A DNA stretch of 64,000 nt from Enterobacteriaceae bacterium (GTDB lineage: Bacteria > Pseudomonadota > Gammaproteobacteria > Enterobacterales > Enterobacteriaceae). Made by a program: the position numbers and the translations under genes. The stretch lies in contig JAIRVT010000075.1 of the NCBI GenBank assembly GCA_031253755.1, forward strand, positions 43,301-107,300, written 5' to 3'. This document shows positions 1 to 9,305 of the stretch, in pieces (position 1 is the first letter of the stretch; the number at the start of each line of letters is the position of its first letter). Below the pieces are notes generated by a model. It was not told the DNA's origin and searched no databases. It saw nothing but the letters and a program-made list of their open reading frames with translations.

Positions 1-704
1 TTAATCTGGCCAAGCGCACGGTGCTGCTCGGAAATCTCTTCGCGCAGACGGATAGTGGCTTCAAGATCTTCGCCATTTTCCAGTTTTTCCTGTAATGAAG
101 TGAATTGGGCATATTTTTCATCACGCAGAAAATCAATACCGTACAGGGCAACACGGCGGTAATCACCAATGATACGGCCACGGCCATAAGCATCAGGCAG
201 GCCAGTCAGGACACCGGATTTACGGCATTTCAGGATATCAGGGGTATAAACATCAAAAACTCCCTGATTATGGGTTTTACGGTAATCAGTAAAAATTTGT
301 TTCAGTTTTGGATCAAGTTCACGATCGTAGGCTTTACAGGAACTTTCAACCATTTTGATCCCACCAAACGGGATAATGGCACGTTTCAATGGTGCTTCGG
401 TTTGCAGGCCAACGATTTGTTCCAGTGATTTTTCAATATAACCCGCATCATGAGAAGTAATTGTCGATGCAACGTGAGTGTCAAAATCCACCGGTGAATG
501 AGTCCGGTTTTCGATTTTGATGCCTTCCATGACTTTTTCCCACAAAGCATCGGTGGCTTTTGTGGCACCTGCCAGAAACGATTCGTCACCTTCATACGGT
601 GTATAGTTTTTCTGAATAAAGTCACGAACATTCACTTCATTCTGCCAGCTACCTTCGTTAAAGCTTTGCCATGCTACAGAGAATTTTTCTTTTAACCCGG
701 ACAT
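1..704 (-). CDS. pflB: Pyruvate formate-lyase (formate acetyltransferase), N-terminal part, runs off left edge
   Basis: The reverse strand reads from an ATG at 704 without a stop to base 1 and gives about 234 residues typical of the PflB N-terminus (starts MSGLKEKFSVAW, later GLPDAYGRGRIIGDYRRVALYG). PflB is the cytosolic glycyl-radical enzyme that splits pyruvate plus CoA into acetyl-CoA and formate during anaerobic growth. The active-site cysteines and glycyl-radical site lie further along and are outside the window. The gene is 86 bp downstream of focA on the same strand, the classic focA-pflB operon, so the formate produced can be exported by FocA. The start is preceded by a GGTGA ribosome site. 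Identification rests on remembered family sequence and synteny; no frameshift is seen. Confidence 0.96.
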   Translation of the reverse strand, partial: MSGLKEKFSVAWQSFNEGSWQNEVNVRDFIQKNYTPYEGDESFLAGATKATDALWEKVMEGIKIENRTHSPVDFDTHVASTITSHDAGYIEKSLEQIVGLQTEAPLKRAIIPFGGIKMVESSCKAYDRELDPKLKQIFTDYRKTHNQGVFDVYTPDILKCRKSGVLTGLPDAYGRGRIIGDYRRVALYGIDFLRDEKYAQFTSLQEKLENGEDLEATIRLREEISEQHRALGQI

Positions 705-790
705 GATATTTCACCTTTTATCTTTTACCCGTTAATAGTAAAAATTGTAAGAAACTTGATGTGACAAGCAATACTTGCTATGGCAGCCCA

Positions 791-1657
791 TTAATGTTGG
801 TGGCTGCCACGTAAATACATGAACCAATAAACCAACCCAACCAAGATCGAACCACCAATGATGTTACCCAACGTAACTGGGATCAGGTTATCGGTAATGA
901 AATTTGAAATGGTCAGTTGGGAAAATTGGTCGGGAGTTATGCCTGTTTTTTCCCAGAATTCAGTTGGCGCAAGCTCTTTAATCACAATTCCGAAAGGAAT
1001 TAAAAACATGTTAGCGATACTGTGTTCAAAACCACTGGCGACGAACATGCTAATCGGCAGAATCAAAGCAAATAGTTTATCAATCAGGCTTCTTCCCGCA
1101 TAACTCATCCAGACAGCAAGACACACCATCAAATTTGCCAAAATACCTAAGCAGACCGCTTCAATGAAAGTATGGTGCATTTTATGATCTGCAACTTGCA
1201 AGACGTTCAGTCCCCAGCTGCCATTAGCGACAGCATATTGGCCTGATAGCCACATTAAGGTGACAAAAAAGAGCGCACCAACCAGATTACCGATATAAAC
1301 GTTGACCCAGTTTTTGAACATCTGTGACCAGGTGATACGGCCTGTTGCTTTTGAAACAATAGTTAATACCGTAGAAGTGAAGAGATCGACGCCAAATATA
1401 ACCACCAGCATCAAGCCTAAAGAAAAACAGATACCGCCGACTAATTTCGCCAAACCATAAGGAACAGCCGATGTTCCTGTTGTCGCTGTAATATAAAAGA
1501 CAAAAGCAATGGAAATAAACATACCAGCCATTATTGTTGATAAATAAGTCAACACCCATTTTTTGTTCGTTTTATGTACACCATTATCATCAGCAATTTG
1601 TGCCATTACAGCAGGTGGAAATAAATTAAAAGGGTTGTCAGTTTTCATACTATTCAT
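791..1657 (-). CDS. focA: Formate/nitrite channel FocA
   Basis: This 288-residue protein belongs to the FNT family of pentameric inner-membrane channels that carry formate in both directions. It opens MNSMKTDNPFNLFPP, shows six hydrophobic membrane segments and ends soon after a LVYWFMYLRG segment. Length fits E. coli FocA (285 aa). The frame stays open to 1801, but that extension is AT-rich and unlike FocA. The ATG at 1657 has an AGAGAG site about 8 bases upstream; the ATG at 1648 (MKTDN) is an equally conserved alternative. pflB follows in the same operon. A candidate FNR box lies about 70 bp upstream, which fits anaerobic induction. Confidence 0.96.
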   Translation of the reverse strand: MNSMKTDNPFNLFPPAVMAQIADDNGVHKTNKKWVLTYLSTIMAGMFISIAFVFYITATTGTSAVPYGLAKLVGGICFSLGLMLVVIFGVDLFTSTVLTIVSKATGRITWSQMFKNWVNVYIGNLVGALFFVTLMWLSGQYAVANGSWGLNVLQVADHKMHHTFIEAVCLGILANLMVCLAVWMSYAGRSLIDKLFALILPISMFVASGFEHSIANMFLIPFGIVIKELAPTEFWEKTGITPDQFSQLTISNFITDNLIPVTLGNIIGGSILVGLVYWFMYLRGSHQH

Positions 1658-1727
1658 ACTAACACTCTCTTTATTTTGGGTTAAAAATAGCACGTAATGA
1701 TAGTAACAAACGTGCACAGGCTTAAAT

Positions 1728-1741
1728 TTGATATGGATCAT
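1728..1741 (-). promoter_or_regulatory. Candidate FNR box upstream of focA
   Basis: TTGAT-ATGG-ATCAT matches the FNR consensus TTGAT-N4-ATCAA at 9 of 10 defined positions. It is centred about 77 bp upstream of the focA start. The focA-pfl operon is FNR- and ArcA-activated in E. coli; occupation here is inferred from sequence only. Confidence 0.6.
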
Positions 1742-1890
1742 ATTAAGCCAATAGTTTAATCGCTGTTGACGGTGTGAAATGGTGTTTTTTTGATTCATCA
1801 TTATGATTTATATATAAAAAATATTTTTTAAAATTTATAAAAAATTTTTATATAAGTATTTGGGCAGGAAATAGATTCACCATAAAATAA

Positions 1891-1941
1891 CAGGTTAAAT
1901 TGTCATTTATTTGTTGTCTTAAATAAAAATAATTTAACCTG
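1891..1941. repeat. Nested inverted repeat (10-bp outer arms)
   Basis: Outer arms CAGGTTAAAT (1891-1900) and ATTTAACCTG (1932-1941) are perfect complements, and an inner pair TTTATTT / AAATAAA lies between them. The RNA or cruciform would be a long AT-rich stem. Function unknown. Confidence 0.6.
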
Positions 1942-2032
1942 AAATTTACTTTTATGGATAAATAGATCTTAATATAACAATTTATTTCAGATTATTTATA
2001 TTTTTCAAACAGCAAATTACAATGTTCATTGC

Positions 2033-2063
2033 TTATATCTCCCCGTGGATCGGGGAGATATAA
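2033..2063. repeat. Perfect 13-bp palindrome, possible terminator of ycaO
   Basis: Arms TTATATCTCCCCG (2033-2045) and CGGGGAGATATAA (2051-2063) flank a 5-base loop. It lies just past the ycaO stop codon, so it could end the ycaO transcript, but no clean T-run follows. The same design (TATCnCCCCG..CGGGGnGATATAA) recurs at 17874-17898, suggesting a dispersed palindromic repeat rather than a plain terminator. Confidence 0.6.
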
Positions 2064-2095
2064 CACGAATTTTGAAGCTAGGTTGATTTATTCAG

Positions 2096-3856
2096 CTATT
2101 TATTAAAAAAATGACGTTTAGCTTTTTGTAATTTTTCATAAGCATTTAATAATGCCTGATGGGCTGGCAATACTTTTAACTCTGAATCAACAGACCAGAG
2201 ACCATAGAAGCAATTTTCACCTGCAATAGCTGCGGATGCCGCATCAACAGTTTCCTGACCGTACATTTTGACAAATGCCTGATAGTACTGGTTCGGATCC
2301 CTCTCTTCTTCCTGAGACAGCAGCAGTAGCATGTGCAGACAGCGATAGTAATTCGCTCTTTCTGCGGTGAAAACGGAAGCATTAAAATCCTGCGTCCACT
2401 CAACCCAGATTAAGGCTTGCTCCAGATCGTTCCCCGCCAAAGCCAGCATGGATTTCAGTTCACCAATGCGTAAATTGCTCCAGCCATTGTCTTTACCGGT
2501 GGCAATACCTAACAGTTCACGTACACGGGTAAAATCATCCAGACCTTCATCATCGAGTTGTTCAAGGAAAGCCAGATATTCTGCTGGTTGCCACTGGCTA
2601 TCCGCTAATGTCAGAATGGTATCCCGCAGGTGAACGCCCATCGTATTATTGGCAATGTGCAGGTCATCAACCGGATAAATATCTGACATGCCCGGCACCA
2701 GAATACGGCAGGCATAGACATCAAGATGCTCGTAATCCGCTATATAAACTTCTGCATCCAGCGAATTGAAAATGCCCATCAGCGTGGCGAATTCAGCCTC
2801 TGTTGTACCGCTGAAATCCCAATCAGCAAATGGATAATCCGCCTCTTGTTTGAACAAATCCCAGCTAATTGCGCCGCTTGAATCAATAAAGTGGGTTTCC
2901 AGATTAGTGTGTTCAGAGACTTCTTCGTCATCGAAACTTGGCGCCGTGAAAACATCCAGATCTTTCAGGCTACGGCCTTGTAAAAGCTCTGTTACGGTAC
3001 GTTCCAGCGCAACACCAAAATCAGGATGAGCGCCAAAAGAGGCAAAGCAGGTGCCGTTATTCGGATTAAACAGCACAACGCAGATCACAGGAAACTGCCC
3101 GCCCAGAGAGGCATCGTAGCAATAAATCGGGAAGCCTTCTTCCTGCAATTTATTCACAGATGTGACGACACCGGGATAGCGATCCATCACCGCTTGTGGA
3201 ATTTCAGGCAAGCTAATACATTCCGCGATAATACGGTTTTTCACATAGCGCTCAAACACTTCGGATAGCCCTTGAACACGGGCTTCGCTCATGGTGTTAC
3301 CGGCCGACATGCCGTTAGAAACATACAGGTTGCCAACAATATTTATCGGAATATAAACCGTTTGATTATCGGACTGGCGGGTGAAAGGCAGGGCACAGAT
3401 CCCACGTTCTTCATTGCCGGACTGAAAATCAATCAACTGACTGGCATAAAGTTCATCAGATGGATTGTAGAAATGGTGCAGGCGCTCGTCCAGAATGCCA
3501 TCAGGCAGGGAATCATCTTCTGGCAGAGGAAACCATTTTTCATTCGGATAATGAACAAATTCGCCTTTGGCAATCTCATGTCCAAGATAAAAATCAGCGA
3601 AAAAGTAGTTGGTTGACAGACGCTCGAAGTATTCCCCCAATGCGGAGGCCAATGCCGCCTTTTTGCTGGCTCCCTTACCATTGGTAAAACAGAGTGGACA
3701 ATCGCGATCCCGAATATGCACCGACCAGACATTTGGAACAGGATTGAGCCATGATGCTTCTTCGATATTAAACCCAAGAGAACTCAGTTTATGCTGGAAT
3801 TTATTAATGGAATCTTCCAACGCGGCATCTTTGCCTGGAATATAGGTTTGCGTCAT
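2096..3856 (-). CDS. ycaO: YcaO, ribosomal protein S12 methylthiotransferase accessory factor
   Basis: At 586 residues it has exactly the length of E. coli YcaO and starts MTQTYIPGKDAALEDS like it. The N-terminal two thirds form the YcaO ATP-using domain (conserved stretches NGKGASKKAALASALGEYFE and EVFERYVKNRIIAE); the last ~150 residues form the TPR-like C-terminal domain of the non-azoline YcaO class. In E. coli it assists RimO-dependent beta-methylthiolation of ribosomal protein S12. YcaO domains elsewhere make azoline or thioamide peptides, but no precursor peptide or partner enzymes lie nearby, so a housekeeping role is favoured. It lies next to focA-pflB as in E. coli and is divergent from ansB. 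Confidence 0.96.
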   Translation of the reverse strand: MTQTYIPGKDAALEDSINKFQHKLSSLGFNIEEASWLNPVPNVWSVHIRDRDCPLCFTNGKGASKKAALASALGEYFERLSTNYFFADFYLGHEIAKGEFVHYPNEKWFPLPEDDSLPDGILDERLHHFYNPSDELYASQLIDFQSGNEERGICALPFTRQSDNQTVYIPINIVGNLYVSNGMSAGNTMSEARVQGLSEVFERYVKNRIIAECISLPEIPQAVMDRYPGVVTSVNKLQEEGFPIYCYDASLGGQFPVICVVLFNPNNGTCFASFGAHPDFGVALERTVTELLQGRSLKDLDVFTAPSFDDEEVSEHTNLETHFIDSSGAISWDLFKQEADYPFADWDFSGTTEAEFATLMGIFNSLDAEVYIADYEHLDVYACRILVPGMSDIYPVDDLHIANNTMGVHLRDTILTLADSQWQPAEYLAFLEQLDDEGLDDFTRVRELLGIATGKDNGWSNLRIGELKSMLALAGNDLEQALIWVEWTQDFNASVFTAERANYYRCLHMLLLLSQEEERDPNQYYQAFVKMYGQETVDAASAAIAGENCFYGLWSVDSELKVLPAHQALLNAYEKLQKAKRHFFNK

Positions 3857-4007
3857 TGTTATTTCACTTCGATTTCTGTTACAGAGTTGTATATCATACG
3901 CGTTTTTTTTATCTCCACTATATTAAATTCTAAAAATTATGACTGATTAGGGTTTATTTATTCCCTTTATACATAATAAAATACCTTTTTCTACAATAGA
4001 TTGAATA

Positions 4008-5051
4008 ATGATGATGATTAAAAAAACAGCTATGGCCAGTTTTCTGGCTGTAATCAGCGGTTCTGCTTTTGCGTTGCCAAATATTACTGTGTTGGCAACA
4101 GGTGGCACCATTGCCGGAGGGGGTGAATCTGCAACTCAATCGAGTTACACCGCAGGTAAAGTCGGCATTAATTCATTGCTGAGCGCGGTTCCTGCTATCA
4201 AAAATATTGCGAACCTGAAAGGCGAACAGGTTGTGAGTATTGGTTCGCAGGACATGAACGATCAGGTTTGGCTGACTTTGGCGAAAAAGATCAATGCTGA
4301 TTGTGATAAAACCGATGGATTTGTCATCACTCACGGTACTGATACGATGGAAGAAACCGCTTATTTCCTCGATCTGACGACTCAGTGCAGCAAACCGGTT
4401 GTTATGGTTGGTGCAATGCGTCCATCAACGGCATTGGGAGCTGATGGCCCGCTGAACCTCTATAATGCAGTGATTGTCGCCGCAGATAAAAATTCTGCAA
4501 ACCGTGGTGTCCTGCTTGCCATGAATGACAATGTTGTTCATGGCCGTGATATCGGCAAACTGAGCACGACAGAAGTTCAGGCATTTCAGGCTGTCAATGC
4601 AGGAGCACAGGGCTTTGTTCATGACGGTAAAGTTAATTTTTACTCCGCTGCACCCGTAAAAACGAAGCAAGCCGCGTTTGATATCAGCAAACTGAACGAA
4701 CTGCCAAAAGTCGGTATTGTTTATAACTACTCCAACGCTTCTGATCTGCCAGCAAAAGCCTTTGTGGAAAATGGCTATAAAGGCATTGTCAGCGCAGGCG
4801 TCGGTAACGGTAATATCTATAAGTCTATTTTTGACACACTGGCTCAGGCCGCTAAACATGGTGTTGTTGTTGTCCGTTCCAGCCGTATTCCTTTCGGTTA
4901 CACCACGCAGAATGCTGAAGTTGATGACAGCAAATATGGTTTTGTCGCGTCAGAACGCCTGAACCCACAAAAAGCCCGCGTTCTGCTGCAACTGGCTCTG
5001 ACTCAAACTGCTGATCCAGTAAAAATTCAGGCAATGTTTTCTAAATATTAA
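4008..5051 (+). CDS. ansB: Periplasmic L-asparaginase II
   Basis: This 347-residue precursor hydrolyses L-asparagine to aspartate and ammonia in the periplasm. The signal peptide ends ...GSAFA before LPNITVLATGGTIAGGG, which carries the first catalytic threonine motif (TGGT). The second motif, THGTDTMEET, carries the Thr-Asp pair. The start is one of three consecutive ATGs (4008, 4011, 4014); no strong ribosome site is seen before any, so the exact one is uncertain. A perfect hairpin follows at 5070. In E. coli ansB lies elsewhere and is activated by CRP and FNR; its position between ycaO and serC is specific to this genome or lineage. Confidence 0.95.
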   Translation: MMMIKKTAMASFLAVISGSAFALPNITVLATGGTIAGGGESATQSSYTAGKVGINSLLSAVPAIKNIANLKGEQVVSIGSQDMNDQVWLTLAKKINADCDKTDGFVITHGTDTMEETAYFLDLTTQCSKPVVMVGAMRPSTALGADGPLNLYNAVIVAADKNSANRGVLLAMNDNVVHGRDIGKLSTTEVQAFQAVNAGAQGFVHDGKVNFYSAAPVKTKQAAFDISKLNELPKVGIVYNYSNASDLPAKAFVENGYKGIVSAGVGNGNIYKSIFDTLAQAAKHGVVVVRSSRIPFGYTTQNAEVDDSKYGFVASERLNPQKARVLLQLALTQTADPVKIQAMFSKY

Positions 5052-5069
5052 TACCTGATTAAAAACGAT

Positions 5070-5100
5070 AAAATAAGGCGTATTTAATGCGCCTTATTTT
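5070..5100 (+). terminator. Rho-independent terminator after ansB
   Basis: An 11-bp perfect stem AAAATAAGGCG / CGCCTTATTTT (5070-5080, 5090-5100) with a 9-base loop is followed by T-rich sequence. It lies 19 bp after the ansB stop. Confidence 0.85.
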
Positions 5101-5162
5101 ATTTTTATTGAATGAATAAACCAATATATATACTTAATAAGCAAATAATAATTTAGTTTTAT

Positions 5163-5237
<75 letters not shown>

Positions 5238-5589
5238 AATAAGCATTGTATTTAATAAATGATATATTTTATATTAACATATATTTTATTATTTTTATTT
5301 TAAATTGATATATGCCAATTCAATTTTAAAGTGCGTATTATATTCCCCCGTTATGTGGAGAAATATAATATTTACATCATCTTTTAGATTATAATTTGAA
5401 ATTTATCGAATATATATTAATTAATATTGTTTGAATGATTTTTAATATATTGGCTATTAATAAGTGGTTCATCAGGGAGTTATACAATAGATTGCAATAA
5501 TCTTTTAATAACGATTGCAGTCACAAGATTAGAGTGATAAAACCAGTACATCCAATTTTTATTGTATTCATAATGATAGGGTGGAGTTA

Positions 5590-6678
5590 ATGAGTCAGGT
5601 ATATAATTTCAGCGCTGGCCCAGCCATGTTGCCAGCAGAAGTATTGCGTCGTGCGGAACAGGAACTTTGCAACTGGCATGGGCTGGGAACGTCAGTGATG
5701 GAAATCAGCCATCGAAGTAAAGAATTTGTCGCTGTTGCGGCTGAAGCAGAAAAAGACCTACGCGATTTATTATCGATACCTGATAATTACAAGGTGTTAT
5801 TTTGCCACGGGGGAGCACGTGGTCAATTTGCAGCATTGCCGTTAAATTTACTCGGCAATAAAACCTCTGCTGATTATATTGTTAGCGGCTATTGGGCTGA
5901 ATGTGCAGCGAAAGAAGCAACAAAATACTGTACACCAAATGTCTTGAATATTCTTACCGAAACCGATGGCATCAAAAGCGTGAAGCCCATGAGTGAATGG
6001 GCTTTGAACAGTGATGCGGCTTATGTGCATTATTGTCCGAATGAAACCATCGATGGCATTGCGATTTTTGAAGAACCGGATTTTGGAACAGATAAAATTG
6101 TCATTGCCGATTACTCTTCCACCATTCTTTCCGCTCCGATTGATGTCAGCCGTTATGGTGTGATTTACGCCGGTGCCCAGAAAAACATTGGTCCGGCAGG
6201 GCTGACGGTGGTGATTATCCGCGAAGATTTACTGGGCAAAGCGCATCCGCACACGCCATCGATTCTGGACTACACCGTACAGGCCAGCCATGATTCTATG
6301 TATAACACACCACCAACATTTGCCTGGTATCTTTCCGGTATGGTTTTCAAATGGCTGAAAGAGCAGGGCGGTTTGCAGGAAATCAGAAAACGCAATCATG
6401 CCAAAGCGGAGTGTCTGTATCAGGCCATTGATAACAGTCATCTGTATATCAACCGCGTAGCAGCACAAAATCGCTCTATCATGAACGTTCCTTTCCAATT
6501 AGCGAATCCGGCTCTGGATGGCAAATTTCTGGAAGAAGCCTATAACCACGGATTCCATGCACTGAAAGGACATAAAGTTGCCGGAGGTGCCAGAGCCTCA
6601 ATTTATAATGCGATGCCTTATGAAGGGGTTCAGGCACTGGTTGAATTTATGGCGGATTTTGAACGTCGCAACGGCTGA
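5590..6678 (+). CDS. serC: Phosphoserine aminotransferase
   Basis: SerC is the PLP enzyme that transaminates 3-phosphohydroxypyruvate in serine synthesis and the matching step of pyridoxal phosphate synthesis. The 362-residue product equals the E. coli length and starts [19 protein letters not shown]. The PLP lysine is K198 in [16 protein letters not shown] nine bases upstream (5581) is in frame, but the ATG at 5590 has GGAG about 6 bases before it and matches the family. It forms the classic serC-aroA operon; a GU-containing hairpin lies between the two genes. Confidence 0.97.
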   Translation: MSQVYNFSAGPAMLPAEVLRRAEQELCNWHGLGTSVMEISHRSKEFVAVAAEAEKDLRDLLSIPDNYKVLFCHGGARGQFAALPLNLLGNKTSADYIVSGYWAECAAKEATKYCTPNVLNILTETDGIKSVKPMSEWALNSDAAYVHYCPNETIDGIAIFEEPDFGTDKIVIADYSSTILSAPIDVSRYGVIYAGAQKNIGPAGLTVVIIREDLLGKAHPHTPSILDYTVQASHDSMYNTPPTFAWYLSGMVFKWLKEQGGLQEIRKRNHAKAECLYQAIDNSHLYINRVAAQNRSIMNVPFQLANPALDGKFLEEAYNHGFHALKGHKVAGGARASIYNAMPYEGVQALVEFMADFERRNG

Positions 6679-6689
6679 GTCTTGTTTTG

Positions 6690-6714
6690 ATCGGGGGGAA
6701 GATAACCTCCCGAT
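6690..6714 (+). terminator. Intercistronic hairpin between serC and aroA (candidate attenuator)
   Basis: ATCGGGGGG (6690-6698) pairs with CCTCCCGAT (6706-6714), with one G-U pair in RNA and a 7-base loop, followed by ATGGTTTTT. The serC-aroA operon of enteric bacteria has an intercistronic stem-loop here. The T-run is short, so termination would be partial. Confidence 0.5.
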
Positions 6715-6787
6715 ATGGTTTTTCACCAACCATTCACGCATTAAAAATAAATCTATTCTCAATGAATAACCGGAGACTCTGCTGTTT

Positions 6788-8101
6788 ATGCAATCCCTGA
6801 CGTTACAACCGATATCCTGCATTCATGGGACTATCAATTTACCCGGCTCTAAAAGTGTTTCTAACCGCGCCTTGCTACTTGCAGCTTTTGCTCAGGGAAC
6901 AACGCATCTGACCAATTTACTGGATAGTGATGATATTCGTCACATGCTGAATGCGTTGACCGCATTGGGTGTTTCCTATCGTTTATCAGAGGATCGCACG
7001 GCCTGTGAAGTTGAGGGTATGGGCGGGATGATAACGGATAAAAAGGGGCTGGAACTCTTTCTGGGAAATGCAGGAACAGCCATGCGCCCACTGGCTGCCG
7101 CGTTGTGTTTGGGGAACAACGATATTGTTCTGACGGGCGAGCCAAGGATGAAAGAACGTCCCATCGGTCATCTGGTGGATGCTTTGCGTCAGGGAGGCGC
7201 AGAAATTGATTATCTTGAGCAGGAAAATTATCCGCCATTACGGATCAAAGGCGGCTTTTCCGGTGGAAAAGTCATCGTTGACGGTACGGTCTCCAGCCAG
7301 TTTCTGACCGCTTTACTGATGGCAGCACCTCTGGCACGGAATGGCACTGAAATTCATATTCAGGGTGATTTAGTTTCTAAGCCTTATATCGCAATCACAC
7401 TGGCATTAATGAACAGCTTCGGTGTGGCAGTGGAAAACGATCAATATCGGGTTTTCCGCATTAAAGGGCAGCAACAGTACCAATCACCGGGGCATTATCT
7501 GGTTGAAGGTGATGCTTCGTCGGCCTCTTATTTTCTCGCCGCTGCTGCCATTAAAGGCGGCACAGTCCGAGTGACGGGCATTGGCAAAAACAGCCTGCAA
7601 GGGGATACAAAATTTGCCAATGTGCTGGAAAAAATGGGCGCGGTTATTCGTTGGGGAGATGATTTTGTGGAATGTGAGCGAGAGGCACTGGTTGGTATCG
7701 ATATGGACATGAATGCCATTCCCGATGCGGCCATGACCATTGCAACAACAGCGTTGTTTGCTGAAGGTGAAACCACGATCCGTAATATCTACAACTGGCG
7801 GGTAAAAGAAACGGATCGTCTTAGTGCGATGGCAACTGAATTACGTAAAGTGGGTGCTGAAGTGGAAGAAGGCCATGATTTTATTCACATCATTCCACCA
7901 AAAAAGCTAAAACATGCTGAAATTGAAACCTATAATGACCACCGGATAGCCATGTGTTTTTCATTAGTCGCCCTTTCAGATACTGCCGTGACTATTCTGG
8001 ATCCGGGATGTACAGCGAAAACATTCCCCGATTATTTTGAACAGCTGAAGTCTGTTAGCCACGCTAATGATGAAAATAGCATGACGCGGATTGCTGAATA
8101 A
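6788..8101 (+). CDS. aroA: EPSP synthase (3-phosphoshikimate 1-carboxyvinyltransferase)
   Basis: AroA transfers enolpyruvyl from PEP to shikimate 3-phosphate in the chorismate pathway. The protein has 437 residues against 427 in E. coli, the difference being a C-terminal tail. Class I signatures are visible: [16 protein letters not shown] near residue 20, [10 protein letters not shown] near 95, [14 protein letters not shown] near 120-135, and [15 protein letters not shown] near 340. The ATG at 6788 fits the family N-terminus (MQSLTLQPI), although its GGAG site is rather far (about 13 bases). Second gene of the serC-aroA operon. Confidence 0.97.
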   Translation: MQSLTLQPISCIHGTINLPGSKSVSNRALLLAAFAQGTTHLTNLLDSDDIRHMLNALTALGVSYRLSEDRTACEVEGMGGMITDKKGLELFLGNAGTAMRPLAAALCLGNNDIVLTGEPRMKERPIGHLVDALRQGGAEIDYLEQENYPPLRIKGGFSGGKVIVDGTVSSQFLTALLMAAPLARNGTEIHIQGDLVSKPYIAITLALMNSFGVAVENDQYRVFRIKGQQQYQSPGHYLVEGDASSASYFLAAAAIKGGTVRVTGIGKNSLQGDTKFANVLEKMGAVIRWGDDFVECEREALVGIDMDMNAIPDAAMTIATTALFAEGETTIRNIYNWRVKETDRLSAMATELRKVGAEVEEGHDFIHIIPPKKLKHAEIETYNDHRIAMCFSLVALSDTAVTILDPGCTAKTFPDYFEQLKSVSHANDENSMTRIAE

Positions 8102-8243
8102 TTACGATGTATTTATTCCACTCATTCTCCGAGTAGGTATAATAAGGCATATTTTTTATTGCTTGCTTATTGAGCAACTTTCTGTGTTCGGTAGATGATT
8201 TGCTGGTGTTGATGAAAAGCGGATGAAACGCTTGGGTTGAAAA

Positions 8244-8271
8244 CCATTATCGAAAAGCCATTATCGAAAAG
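8244..8271. repeat. Tandem 14-bp duplication
   Basis: CCATTATCGAAAAG occurs twice head to tail (8244-8257, 8258-8271). It looks like a recent slippage or duplication event just upstream of the ERIC-like element. Confidence 0.9.
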
Positions 8272-8300
8272 CACTTGTCGGGAAGCGCTTACCGGAAAAT

Positions 8301-8381
8301 ATACCCTATGGATTTCGAGTTGCACCGCTTGCTGCAAGCGAGCGCTGCCAACAAAGAAGCAGCTTGGAATACGACGGGGAT
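8301..8381 (+). repeat. ERIC-type repeat, internally shortened
   Basis: The left end ATACCCTATGGATTTCGAG and right part GCCAACAAAGAAGCAGCTTG plus ACGACGGGGATA match the two ends of the ~127-bp enterobacterial ERIC (IRU) element. The central palindromic core is missing, giving about 81 bp. Related copies in this window are at 29574, 41791, 46051 and 54906. Confidence 0.75.
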
Positions 8382-8423
8382 AACACGGAAAGGGCTATTT
8401 GAGGCAGAGATGGAGGAAAATGA

Positions 8424-9110
8424 ATGATGGTAATAGCCCCGGTCATAACCGTTGATGGGCCAAGTGGTGCAGGCAAGGGAACATTATGTCAGGCACTGGC
8501 TGAAGCATTAGATTGGCAATTGCTTGATTCAGGCGCTATATATCGCGTGCTGGCGCTGGCTGCTATCCATCATCAAGTGGATATCAAATCTGAAGATGCT
8601 CTGGTTCCGTTGGCTGCGAATCTGGATGTTCGTTTTGTTCCTGTTGATGGCAAGCTCAGAGTTATTCTAGAAGGTGAGGATGTCAGCAATGAAATTCGCA
8701 CTGAAACCGTTGGAAATACCGCTTCACAGACGGCAACTTTTCCTCGCGTGCGTGAAGCACTGCTACGCCGGCAGCGGGCCTTTCGGATTGCTCCGGGGCT
8801 GATTGCAGACGGGCGTGACATGGGCACCGTTGTTTTTCCTGATGCGCCAGTAAAAATATTTCTTGATGCCAGTGCTGAGGAACGAGCGCGCAGACGGATG
8901 TTACAGTTGCAGGAGAACGGTTTTAGTGTTAACTTTGAAAACCTTTTGTCCGAAATACAGGAACGCGATTTTCGCGATCGTAATCGGGCTGTTGCACCAT
9001 TAGTGCCTGCTCAGGATGCTTTGATACTGGATTCGACCAGCATGTCTATCGAAGAAGTCATTGATAAAGCACTGACTTATGCGAAAAATGCGTTAGTATT
9101 AACTGTTTAA
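8424..9110 (+). CDS. cmk: Cytidylate kinase
   Basis: Cmk phosphorylates CMP and dCMP with ATP. The 228-residue product (E. coli 227) shows the P-loop GPSGAGKGT near residues 13-20, [14 protein letters not shown], the conserved [14 protein letters not shown] and the [10 protein letters not shown] lid region. Two adjacent ATGs (8424, 8427) can serve; GGAGG at 8412-8416 suits both. The neighbourhood cmk-rpsA-ihfB is the standard enterobacterial order. Confidence 0.97.
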   Translation: MMVIAPVITVDGPSGAGKGTLCQALAEALDWQLLDSGAIYRVLALAAIHHQVDIKSEDALVPLAANLDVRFVPVDGKLRVILEGEDVSNEIRTETVGNTASQTATFPRVREALLRRQRAFRIAPGLIADGRDMGTVVFPDAPVKIFLDASAEERARRRMLQLQENGFSVNFENLLSEIQERDFRDRNRAVAPLVPAQDALILDSTSMSIEEVIDKALTYAKNALVLTV

Positions 9111-9305
9111 ACTACCTATTTTTGCGTACTTCACTATTGCAACTCCACAGCAAGAAGATGTATATAGAATTCTGGTATGTGAGCAGTGAAATAGGCTGAC
9201 ATACCAAAACACCTTGTAACAGGGAATTGTTGCGAGGTATGTAAAACAACCCCATTCGGCCGGATGCTAGATGGACGTTAATTTAAAACCTTGAAGATCA
9301 TTAAC
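9111..9305 (+). promoter_or_regulatory. rpsA leader, candidate S1 autoregulatory region
   Basis: The 195-bp gap between cmk and rpsA has no gene. A distant stem ACATACC (9199-9205) / GGTATGT (9236-9242) can form, and the rpsA start is preceded only by a weak TTGAAG. In E. coli the rpsA leader also lacks a strong Shine-Dalgarno, folds into hairpins and is the target of S1 autorepression; the same use here is inferred. Confidence 0.45.

Larger units (their letters stand above)
1658..2095. other. 438-bp AT-rich gap upstream of focA (regulatory region)
   Basis: No gene is supported in this stretch between the focA start and the ycaO end (both minus strand). It holds a candidate FNR box (1728-1741), a nested inverted repeat (1891-1941) and a GC-rich perfect palindrome (2033-2063). 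In E. coli the equivalent region carries several anaerobically regulated promoters for focA-pfl, so a promoter role is the natural inference. Confidence 0.7.
8102..8423. other. 322-bp gap between aroA and cmk
   Basis: No gene is supported. The gap holds a 14-bp tandem duplication (8244-8271) and a shortened ERIC-type repeat (8301-8381), followed by the cmk ribosome site GGAGG at 8412-8416. Confidence 0.7.

Noticed and set aside
2096..3856. YcaO as part of a peptide natural-product cluster
   Set aside because: The protein is the full-length housekeeping type in its conserved focA-pflB neighbourhood, with no precursor peptide or dehydrogenase nearby.
3857..4007. CRP or FNR site for ansB
   Set aside because: E. 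coli ansB has both, but I could not find a convincing match in the 151-bp ycaO-ansB gap.
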